Below the pieces are notes generated by a model, which worked only from the letters and a program-made list of their open reading frames with translations, searched no databases and had not been told where the DNA came from. Shown piece by piece: positions 55,833 through 64,000 of a stretch of 64,000 bases of DNA. Numbering within the stretch: position 1 is the first letter of the stretch; every line of letters begins with the position of its first letter. Position numbers and translations under genes: made by a program. Origin of the DNA: Anadara kagoshimensis (lineage: Eukaryota > Mollusca > Bivalvia > Arcoida > Arcidae); the NCBI GenBank assembly GCA_021292105.1, contig CM037866.1, positions 5,726,163 to 5,790,162 of the forward strand, in the 5' to 3' direction.

Positions 55833-58265
55833 ATAGGGTAAATACATAAAAAGAGATCAAAATAAGTTGCATTTTGTCTTTCCTCAAGGTACTAACATGA
55901 AATGTGGCATGGGTACCATGGAAAGTAACCTCAGATATTTTTTGGAAAAATAAAACAAATATTTTTATATGAACAAAATTAACATTTAAAAAATAAAAGA
56001 TATTGAATTACTAAAAAGTTAGAAAAATTTATGAACAGGCAGATAGTTAGAAATTTTGTCATATTGTTGTTTGTTAAATGAATGACAAGTGGGCCATAAT
56101 AGCATTTAAAAGGACTAAAATTGTCTAAATTATAAAAATTAATTTAGAAACTACACAAACAGGTGATTTTTTGGGGGACAGGTACTTTCTAGTTGTTCTG
56201 GCTGTGATAAATAGATAAATCATTTACAAATAAATCAAAAACTATGGGATCATATGGCAGTGTTCATTCTAGAAAGGGGCTGTTGATCCTTTATTTTGCC
56301 AAATGGCACCATTGTAAAGGCCATAGTTGGCCACATTTGAAATTAGATTTCAAATGCAAGTTCAAAATATTTGATAGCATTGTCATATATAAAAGCTACA
56401 TTATATGAAACTTTTAAATACTTCATTACAAAAGCTTTTACATCAGCCTAAAAGACTACAAGTCACATCAAACATTAGATGTATGCAAAATCATTGATGT
56501 TATTCAACTTGTTATTAGAGGAATTTTATTAGAAATGAACCCATCTGAAAAAATCCTAGAATGAACACCCATGGTTATTACTATTTACACATAATGGAAC
56601 ATTTTTCAAAGAAAAATGCATTATGTGTGTCTAAACCAACTTTGTAAAATGTAATAATGTTGAATGTCTCATTTCATGTAAAATTAAAACATAACAATAT
56701 CTTTAATACACTAGGAATTAGATATCATCAGACATTTATGAATGTTTCATTTTATATAGAATTAAAAAAATCAACACATATCAATATCCTTAACATACTG
56801 GGAATTATATACCATTACACATTTATGAATTGAATGCTTCTCTTGATACTGAATACCTCTTTTTCACCACATGAAATGCTTTTCATGCACCCTTGCCTGA
56901 AGTGTAGCATAGGTTAAAATCTTACTATGTCAGAAAGTTTGCCAGTTCTCTTGTTGAGGGGTGTGATTTACTTCAGGGATGAAGCCTGAATATTTTGAGT
57001 TTGGGGCCAGCTCACTTCATAAAAAAATTTGTAACAGTATAAATGGCTTAAATGTGTAAACATTAAGTGGCCCATACTCGAATTTAGAAGCCATTGGCTA
57101 CTGGGCCCCTGCAAATCTTCATCCCTGTACCTATTTTCCTCCTTAATCTCATTTACCTGATTATAATTGAAATAATCTTGAATGGGGTGTGTATACCAAC
57201 CAATCAATTCTAAATTTAACTGATAAATCAATAAATCTGGATAGGCCTAGTGTGTTACAATTATTTTGAATTCTTACAAACTAATAATGCCCATTTGGAT
57301 ACACTGTGTCATGAATTTCACTGCATTTGCATCAACTTATTTCTTAATGCTATTATCAAACCAGTTCCCATGAATTTTCCTAAAAGAAGGTGATATTTAT
57401 TTATTAGAATTTTACAATTTACAGAAATTACTGAAATTCCTAAATATTTTACAGATCTGTATTTAATCATTATAATATGGAGTTAAATTTTTAACCAAGT
57501 CAAATGAAATCCACATGATTGGTATTCACTTTTCCTATTTCCACATAGTCTATTTTAAATGTTATTTGTGCTATGTCAAGTTGACTTAAAACTTTTAATG
57601 AAGCAAAATAATCAACTTTTAATGTCTAAATTGTACTAAAATAATAATGCCGGGGTTATTGGCATCAGAACAGAAACAAAAATTCAAATAATAAAGACCA
57701 ATGTTGTGTTGACTCTGGCTAAACTAACATGGGAGATGTTTCCTCATTTTGGGAAATATTTCATAAAGAAAAATCCAGTCTAACCATCTTTAATGATATT
57801 AGCTTATTTATCCAATGATATGTACTGATATGACAGACAGGTCCTGTTTATATTTTGCCAGCAAAGCAAAATCAGTTGGTAATTTTCAGTAATTCTGAGT
57901 CCCTAACTAGCCCTACATGAGCAGGTTGCACTGTACACTGTATTGGTACAGACCCCGAGTCCATATGGGTAAAATTAGAATACATGCATATCTAATGAGT
58001 TCGGCAGCCATGCAGATCGATCATACATGACAAATAAGGCAAAAAAGCTTGACTATTTTGTCCAAAATACACGATGACATTTTCTGCATGCTAAAATTGT
58101 GATCGAAGCGGGACGAATGCTAATCAAATATGTCCGACTGGAAGTAGTTCCAAAAAATCGGCAGATTAGACGAGAAATGGAGAGAAAATACAATATTTTT
58201 AAGGAAAAACTTACTTTATTTCAACAAAAATATCTCCACAGCGTCTCTCGATTATCAAATTTATA
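55833..58265. other. Unassigned interior of the 6.2 kb element
   Basis: AT-rich, no frame above 90 codons, no recognised motif, no partner elsewhere in the window. 57900-58260 is less AT-rich and might be 5' regulatory sequence of the helicase module. Confidence 0.3.
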
Positions 58266-58566
58266 CACAGGCATTTGTTTCTATGAATGAAAAAAAAATC
58301 GAGAAATTACTATATAATAACACAAGGTGGTCATCTCTTTTTCAGGAGAATTACCACCAGTCCGCTTCAAACTGATTATTTCCATTTTTGCACGATAAAA
58401 ATTCAAACAAACCTGGTACCGTTCGATTCAAAACACTTTTATCTTTACGGTAATACACATTTTTGTATCCCTCGATAACCCCTCGCTTGAATAATTGACA
58501 TATTTCTCAGCTATTCCAACGACTACGACAAATATCACACTTCCACTATATTCACTTCCGGTCCGC
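58266..58566. repeat. 301 bp inverted repeat, left arm
   Basis: Inverse of 59666-59966 over its whole length with hardly any difference (CACAGGCATTTGTTTCTATG ... CACTTCCGGTCCGC). The same 63-codon frame appears on + in this arm and on - in the other, and is not credible as a gene. Confidence 0.92.
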
Positions 58567-58661
58567 TGCGCAGGGAATATGATGACCATATTTGATTGGT
58601 CGGTGAATAAATAGAATCACAAATCGAAAGTAGAAATTGTAAAACAGGTAAAACGACAAGA

Positions 58662-59261
58662 ATGCAAGACGATATTGTTCAAAAGGCGGTAAATGGCCAT
58701 TCCTTGTTAATTTTAGGCCAGAGTGGCACTGGAAAGAGTTTTGTTTGTAAAGAAATTGCCCGTAAACTTAAAGAAAAGTGTATAAATGTAAGGCTTACAG
58801 CCACTACAGGGATAGCATCCCTTAATATAGGGGGACAAACTGTTCATTCGTGGTGTGGTATTGGCGATGGTAGATATTCGAACGAAAATTTACTGGACAA
58901 AATTTCTAACAATGAACATTTTTTAATATATAAGAACAATATTTTAACAACAGACTGCTTAATCATTGATGAAATTTCTATGTTGTCAAAACGCTTATTC
59001 GATGACCCAGGAGAATATTGTTTTGTCTCGGATATTTTTAAAACCTATTTTATTCATAAATTTGTATTAACTGATGTCATGCGTCAAAATCAGCCAGACT
59101 TTATTAAGGCTGTGAATGATGTGTCGAGAGGAAATTTACCTGATGACACTCTTAAATCTGATCCCCCCCCCCCCCCTACAAATGTAGGTACCGTCATTTT
59201 TTTTTTAACTCTATGCTGCATTCTCCATGTTTACAGAAACACAAATTTGACTAGGTACTAG
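58662..59261 (+). pseudogene. PIF1-family helicase fragment with internal deletion
   Basis: Residues 1-40 hold the Walker A motif (LLILGQSGTGKSFVCKEIAR). An ATTGIASLNIGGQTVHSW segment follows, as in PIF1 motif Ia. Walker B is LIIDEISMLSKRLF near residues 98-111. Directly after RLFD the frame jumps to DPGEYCFVSDIFKTYF, so the usual helicase stretch with the motif III region (GD-x-x-Q-L-P-P) is missing, and after LTDVMRQNQPDFIKAVNDVS the frame ends in a low-complexity Pro run. It lacks motifs IV-VI. It is a decayed copy of a mobile-element-type PIF1 helicase rather than the host gene. Confidence 0.78.
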
Positions 59262-59394
59262 TACCATAGAAAGCCTCATTTGGTACTATCTCCTTTATAT
59301 ATTTCCCCAAAACGTCAATATAATTGGCTGTATTACAAATTGAGAGTTCTCTCATTATACTTACCAAAAAGTAATTGCAAAATTATTTCTGCAT

Positions 59395-59634
59395 TCACTC
59401 ATTTTGAAAAGTATCAAAATTGTCCGTTTTAAATTTCCCACCAAATGTCAATTTGATTTCATCGGGAGTTATCGTTCTTATTTGGAAACCCTCTTGACTT
59501 GTCATGGCGTACATGTTGAGAACATAAATATAGTCAAAATAATAAAACACAGATTTTAAATTAAGATATGTATTATTTTGTTTGTGTAAAAATATAAATG
59601 TTAAAACTGTTATACGTTTATATTTTTTAAACAA
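59395..59634 (-). CDS. Unknown short frame opposing the PIF1 fragment
   Basis: 79 codons on minus; the last half (LNMYAMTSQEGFQIRTITPD then EIKLTFGGKFKTDNFDTFQN) looks protein-like, the first half does not. It begins just inside the right arm of the 301 bp inverted repeat, as the PIF1 fragment does at the left arm. No family recognised. It could be the first exon or a truncated version of a second element gene. Confidence 0.3.
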   Translation of the reverse strand: MFKKYKRITVLTFIFLHKQNNTYLNLKSVFYYFDYIYVLNMYAMTSQEGFQIRTITPDEIKLTFGGKFKTDNFDTFQNE

Positions 59635-59665
59635 CTCATTTTATTTACTCAAAATAATATTAACT

Positions 59666-59966
59666 GCGGACCGGAAGTGAATATAGTGGAAGTGTGATAT
59701 TTGTCGTAGTCGTTGGAATAGCTGAGAAATATGTCAATTATTCAAGCGAGGGGTTATCGAGGGATACAAAAATGTGTATTACCGTAAAGATAAAAGTGTT
59801 TTGAATCGAACGGTACCAGGTTTGTTTGAATTTTTATCGTGCAAAAATGGAAATAATCAGTTTGAAGCGGACTGGTGGTAATTCTCCTGAAAAAGAGATG
59901 ACCACCTTGTGTTATTATATAGTAATTTCTCGATTTTTTTTTCATTCATAGAAACAAATGCCTGTG
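59666..59966. repeat. 301 bp inverted repeat, right arm
   Basis: GCGGACCGGAAGTGAATATA at its inner edge and CATAGAAACAAATGCCTGTG at its outer edge; the inverse of 58266-58566. Confidence 0.92.
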
Positions 59967-60502
59967 AATTTATACATTACATACAATAAGGAAGCTGTCT
60001 TAGCATTTTTTCTGTGTCAAATTAGCCGGAAAGGGGGCGGCCCATGATCGAGAATCCGGCAATGTCATCGATTTTTTCGACATTTGAAACTGGTACGTTT
60101 TTTGTGTAAAGAAAATTATTTGACAAATTATACATCAAAATAACCGTGAAAAAAAGTTCTTTCCGTTCATGTAAAAACATCTTTGGTGCATGAGGAACTG
60201 CGTACACAGAATGATATTTTTTAAAGTTTCAATTTTCAATTTTTCGCCGGTGTCTAACATTCAATTACGATTTAAATTGTTAAATTCTCACCGACTTTGA
60301 TAAAAATCGTCTTTAATGACTTACTTTTGTCCTCAAAAGACGATAAAATACTACAAATAGTATTAAAAACTCGCAGTGAAATAAATATTGTTTAATTTTA
60401 CCGCCTCGAGTGAATTCAAATTTTTGACAATTTTTTCACTTTGTCTGCGCGTGAAATTTTGTTTGATGAATCAATGCGCTGGCCGGGTTGGCTATCCTAC
60501 TG

Positions 60503-60597
60503 ATAACTCACGTATGCTTATGTAATTATGTATATTGTTCTCTATATTGTAAATGTACAATTTATGAGAAATAAAGAACTTGAACTTGAACTTGAAA
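60503..60597 (+). mobile_element. LINE 3' UTR tail continued
   Basis: After the right end of the 6.2 kb element the LINE resumes: AACTCACGTATGCTTATGTA, then TATTGTTCTCTATATTGTAA, an AAATAAAGA signal, and a (ACTTGA)n terminal repeat. This is the normal kind of 3' end for the LINE whose coding part stops at 54294. Confidence 0.75.
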
Positions 60598-61028
60598 TAT
60601 GGACCAGCATTTTTTTATATAAATGAACAATTTTATAATTATTTTTAAATGCACATAAAGTGCATACAAAGAATCGTTATAGCCAACATGTAGGTGAATT
60701 TCGAAATCGCCACCATACACAGTCGATTAATAATTTGCCAGTTGTGAAGTGGATCGTTTCCAATTGCGATTGAAACGGGAGATTAATTAGTAAAGCCACC
60801 GGACCGCTAAATTATAGATATTGTGAGTTACAAGTGATATTGGGGGAGAACTCAGTATAAAATTTGCATTGATCAAAATTGAATTTATTATCATCATTTC
60901 AGTGGACATTATATATATACATGTATAAAGGTCTGGCATCTCTGCTGGCGGACGAAGCATCCCAGGGGATTTCGTTAAAACAGCCGTAAAACGCCATTAG
61001 GCCCTACTGAATTATAAATAAAATATCC

Positions 61029-61560
61029 CCACTATAAGTGAAACAATCATGATTTGGGCGTAAACAACCATTAGTCGCTGCTCCACTATAAGTGAAAAAA
61101 ATCTTGATTTGGTAAAACACCATTAGTCGCTGTTCTACTATAAGTGAAAAAAATCTTGATTTTGGCGTAAAACACCATCCCAGTGGCGGATTTAGGGGAG
61201 GGGTTGCAACCCCCCCTTTAAAAACTTTAAAGAGAAAGAGAGAGTGAGATATTGACTGATTAAAATTATTTTCTTGGCCCCCATCGGGGCTCTGCCCTAG
61301 ACCCATCGTCTCTGGAAGCTCGCGCCTTCGGCGCTCGCATCTAGCATTGATATAATTTTCGCCCCTCCCTTTAAAAAATCCTGTATAGATCTCAACCCCC
61401 CTTTCACAAAATCCGGGATAGTTCTCAACCCCCCCCCCCCCCTCTTCAAAAAGTCCTGTATCCGCCCCTGCCATCCTTAGCTGTTCCACTATAAGTGAGA
61501 AAAATCTTGATTTGGACGTAAAACACCATTAGTCACTGCTCCATTATGAGTAAAAAAAAA
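61029..61560. repeat. Tandem repeat of a SINE-tail-like ~57 bp unit
   Basis: Units start CCACTATAAGTGAAAAAAAT and go on CTTGATTTGG.CGTAAAACAC then CATTAGTCGCTG (61029, 61081, 61134, then 61490 and 61541). The unit resembles the 3' tail of SINE family 1 (ATAAGTGAAATATTCTTGAC, GACGTTAAACACCATTAC), so it may be an amplified tail. Confidence 0.75.
61181..61470. mobile_element. Short element with CAGTGGCGGAT ends and CCATCC duplication
   Basis: Starts CAGTGGCGGATTTAGGGGAG and ends CCTGTATCCGCCCCTG, with CCATCC at 61175-61180 and 61471-61476. C-rich runs near both ends. The ends look like those of hAT-related non-autonomous elements, but the direct repeat counts six rather than eight bases. Confidence 0.7.
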
Positions 61561-61759
61561 TCTTGACTGTGTCCTAAAGTACCTTTATTTCTAGAGTGTG
61601 TATTTGACAGTCGTTACTTGTCAACATGCCTCAAGGGAGATAATTTCATCCCACGATCTAGCTTGACATGATTGATACATCATAACTACATCCGGATTGG
61701 AAAAGCCGAGACATGAGATACAAGGATTTATTCTGGATACTGTTTGTTTTAAAAACGCC

Positions 61760-61826
61760 ATGTTAACAACTAAGTTACTGGTTTTGGTAGCGGCAACTGT
61801 GTCATCTTTACCTGCGTTAATTACAG
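61760..61826 (+). CDS. Signal-peptide exon of a further secreted-protein gene (partial)
   Basis: ATG at 61760 opens MLTTKLLVLVAATVSSLPAL then ITG, a typical short signal peptide with a Ser-Ser/Leu-Pro cleavage region, and ends at a consensus donor ACAG|GTAAGTTTT in phase 1. No later exon can be recognised before the right edge of the window, so the gene presumably continues beyond it. The phase-1 signal-peptide exon is common in genes of secreted multi-domain proteins. Confidence 0.6.
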
Positions 61827-61829
61827 GTA

Positions 61830-62315
61830 AGTTTTAAAACTTTTGTAAACAACAAAAATATTTGATTTCAATAATTTTGAACTGACGACTGACCTTTCCG
61901 GGTTGAACGCGAACTTTATTGAAAGTTTGGCCATGAACAAAAGCTGGACTATCTATTCTAGAGTCTAAGTGTATTCCAGGTAAATATTTATTACAAATGC
62001 GAATGTTATTTTTAAACAAAATCACACAATATGTCGATGTTACTTGGGCTAACTTGTAAAGTCAAAAAGCCGGGTCAAACTTGTTGACTCATGTCTAAGT
62101 TTACATGCAGTGGTAGTAAACATTGTTGATCTCAATTTAAAGTAATGTGAAATGGCGGAGATTAGCCGACACAGTTATGCATTTGCCGTTTTCTATATTT
62201 AAAACTTTTAAAATTACTTGAATAATTTAAAGACTTAAATTTCTATTATTTTATTGTGCCTCTACCATGAGAAGTAGATCAAGAAAGTTGTTATCCGCGG
62301 CCTTGTGTTGTTAAA

Positions 62316-62361
<46 letters not shown>

Positions 62362-62640
62362 TATATATATATATATATATAGATAAGTGTTTTTCACGGA
62401 AAAGTTTAAAATTAATTTATTCAGTGAATCATATATTTGTCTGTTTGAGTGCAGATTTTGAAGGGGTAAACGACACTTTTTCCCTCCTTTGTGTAAGAAG
62501 GAAATAACACAATGAAAGGCTTACTTACACAGAATAAGTTTAAGTGTTAGTTTGAAGTTGTCCACAATGTTATATTAATAAGGATGGCCGATAACTTGAA
62601 GTCTTAGTTTCAATTTTAAAAGTTCCGGGTTTGGGCATAA
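61830..62640. other. Putative intron sequence with microsatellites
   Basis: 62319-62354 is (CT)n followed by a TATATATA run to 62378. No other element or exon supported. Confidence 0.5.
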
Positions 62641-62645
62641 TATAA

Positions 62646-62900
62646 ACCTGGTCCTAGTTTCACACAATCATGGCATTTCTTAACTGAGAATTTTATTAAC
62701 TTAAATCCGGCTAACATTAAAATCCTAATTAATTGTTAATTTCTAAGATATATTCGAGGATTTAAGATGCCATTTTGAAGAATACCTATACATTAAGATT
62801 ATAGCACTTTTGTTTTGGTTTTTCAAAAAAAAATTGTTTGTAGCTCTGAAAAAGTTTGTAATAAAAATTTTAGTTAAGGAATGATTGTGAAAAATGAGAA
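62646..62900. mobile_element. MITE, CCCGGTTTCACAATC family
   Basis: GGTCCTAGTTTCACACAATC at the left and TTAGTTAAGGAATGATTGTG at the right, about 250 bp. A second left half begins at 62910 (CCCCCAGTATCACACAGTCA). Confidence 0.75.
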
Positions 62901-63099
62901 TAAAGCCTGCCCCCAGTATCACACAGTCATTTCTGAACTAAAATTTTTAAATAATTTAATCTGGCTGATTTGAAATCTGGATATTTATGTTAGTTTTCAA
63001 TATATTAATTAATTGAAGTGTCATTTTAAAGATCAGTTTAGCTTACAGCATTCAAAAGGATAACAAATAACCTTTTTGTTTTATCTTATATATATATAT

Positions 63100-63605
63100 A
63101 CTAAGTCCAACCTGCCTTAAAGGCCACCTCTATATAAGGACTTGCTTATAAATTCCACCTGCCCATAGAGGCCACTTTTATATTACTGGTTCCCTTGGGT
63201 GGCCTTTATAGACAAGTTTGCATTAAATATTTAATTACACTCCAACCTGCCTTTAAGACCACCTCTTCATAAGGATCACCTGCTTATAGAGGCCAGTAGA
63301 GTTGTATCCCAATTGTTCTTTATTTATATTTTTTGAATTGAACCTGTATATAAAATCATCTGCCCATATAGGCCACTTTTACTGGTTCCCTTGGGTGGCC
63401 TTTATAGACAGGTTTATATACACTCCAACTTGCTATTAAGATCACCTCTACATAAGGACCACCTGCTTATAGAGGCCAGTAAAATTGTATCCCAATTGTT
63501 CTTTATTTATATTATTTGAATTGAACCTGTATATAAAGTCATCTGCCCATAGAGGCCACTTTTACTGGTTTCCTCGGGTGGCCTTTATAGACAGGTTTGA
63601 CTGTA
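63100..63605. mobile_element. Tandem copies of a Tigger-like GGCCTTTATAGACAGGTTT repeat
   Basis: Three similar blocks end GGTGGCCTTTATAGACA.GTTT at about 63225, 63415 and 63600. The last two, about 190 bp apart, also share ACCTGCTTATAGAGGCCAGT and TTGTATCCCAATTGTTCTTT. Inverted relations (AGGCCACCT and AGGTGGCCT-like) inside each block point to a DNA-transposon-derived unit. Confidence 0.7.
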
Positions 63606-63780
63606 TATACATATTTTGCTGTATTTATAACGCATATAAAACACTACAAGTACGATATTTTGAAAGAGCTAGATAAAATTTTTAAGTGCTAAGTATCGTT
63701 ATAAGTACTTTTAACATAAAAGGCACGAGTCAGAGATGAATAAGGATGTCCGTTTTATTTCATAGTATCTTAATATAGAC

Positions 63781-64000
63781 TTCCGGGTTTAGTAAGACAT
63801 TATAACTTGTTACAGAAGTTGTGTGACTATATTATTGTCTTTGTTTCTACTACAACGCTCGGTTAACCTCGGTAAAACTCGTAATATTCCGTTTCTGTAC
63901 AAAGTATTTAATTATAGTCTTCCGGGTTTAGTAAGACATTATAACTTGTTACAAAAGTTGCGTATCTATATTAATTTCTTGTGTCTACTACAACGCTCGG
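63781..64000. repeat. 139 bp tandem repeat at the right edge
   Basis: TTCCGGGTTTAGTAAGACAT through CTACAACGCTCGG begins at 63781 and again at 63920, so period 139 bp; the second copy runs to the window end and the array may continue. Confidence 0.75.

Larger units (their letters stand above)
54317..60502. mobile_element. 6.2 kb composite element with 15 bp terminal inverted repeats, inserted in a LINE 3' UTR
   Basis: The left end CAGTAGGATAGCCAA (54317-54331) is the exact inverse of the right end TTGGCTATCCTACTG (60488-60502). ATA flanks both sides (54314-54316, 60503-60505). LINE 3' UTR sequence stops at the left junction and continues at the right. Subterminal parts share direct similarity: TTTGAAACTGGTACGTTTTT then TGTGTAAAGAA at 54622 and at 60084, and a TGGTGCATGAGG word at 54721 and 60187. 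Inside are a TA-flanked MITE, a tetranucleotide/minisatellite block, and an inverted-repeat module with a PIF1-helicase fragment. No transposase was found, so the mobilising enzyme is unknown. Confidence 0.7.

Noticed and set aside
55600-55890. Membrane-protein-like frames (LFIYLFIYLFIY) on minus
   Set aside because: Translation of a (TAAA)n microsatellite.
58287-58478. 63-codon frame repeated at 59754-59945 as a conserved small protein
   Set aside because: Identity follows from the 301 bp inverted repeat; there is no independent coding evidence.
54317-60502. Calling the 6.2 kb insertion a Helitron because of the PIF1 domain
   Set aside because: It has inverted ends and a probable short target duplication, and no Rep/HUH domain or 3' hairpin with CTRR end is seen.
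63781-64000. Long terminal repeats of a retrovirus-like element at the right edge
   Set aside because: The two 139 bp-spaced copies lack TG...CA ends, primer-binding site and any gag/pol sequence; a plain tandem repeat fits better.

Overview
The window looks like a gene-poor stretch of a bivalve mollusc nuclear genome. The evidence is the AT-rich base composition, split genes with GT-AG introns, dense tRNA-derived SINEs, and many short inverted-repeat elements of types I know from bivalves. The species cannot be named from the sequence. Clear host genes are few: a one-exon FASTK-family gene on the + strand (1984-4788), two paralogous four-exon secreted-protein genes on the - strand (gene B, 41215 to 26892; gene A, 49760 to 44587), and the signal-peptide exon of a further + strand gene that runs off the right edge (61760-61826). 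Most of the rest is mobile or tandemly repeated DNA.

Layout. 1-1022 and 6296-8790: arrays of a ~145 bp repeat carrying GGTCAAGGTCA-type motifs. 1984-4788: FASTK-family gene, whose 3' flank matches a second copy near 29.2-29.7 kb. 10114-10159 and 27685-27730: two hammerhead ribozyme motifs. 11335-12483: a broken PIF/Harbinger transposase. 13722-14372: a large foldback element. 15960-16370: a decayed NADAR-domain reading frame. 17455-18238: a 21 bp minisatellite. 18783-19772: a LINE ORF1 remnant with another LINE end inserted in it. 19773-26950: about 7.2 kb of a 49 bp satellite. 33494-37852: a perfect head-to-tail 2.18 kb duplication. 53467-60597: a LINE 3' end split by a 6.2 kb element with 15 bp terminal inverted repeats. 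That element contains a 301 bp inverted repeat enclosing a PIF1-helicase fragment. 61-64 kb: short inverted-repeat elements and tandem repeats.

Genes A and B share one architecture: a splice acceptor directly before the ATG, a signal peptide plus long low-complexity repeats in the first coding exon, a Cys-rich GCC2/GCC3 (ephrin-receptor-like) exon, an 18-21 nt micro-exon, and a terminal exon with a chitin-binding type-2-like domain. Every junction is phase 1 and the joined frames close exactly (383 and 807 codons). A secreted chitin-associated matrix role (shell, periostracum or byssus) is a reasonable inference.

The most striking observation is that the 49 bp satellite is the end of gene B's chitin-binding exon amplified about 146 times. 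Read on the - strand it encodes the WDDNCKRCEY..SNTC segment of that domain, and it starts exactly where the intact exon stops. Because 49 is not a multiple of three, the second unit puts a TGA in frame and ends the protein.
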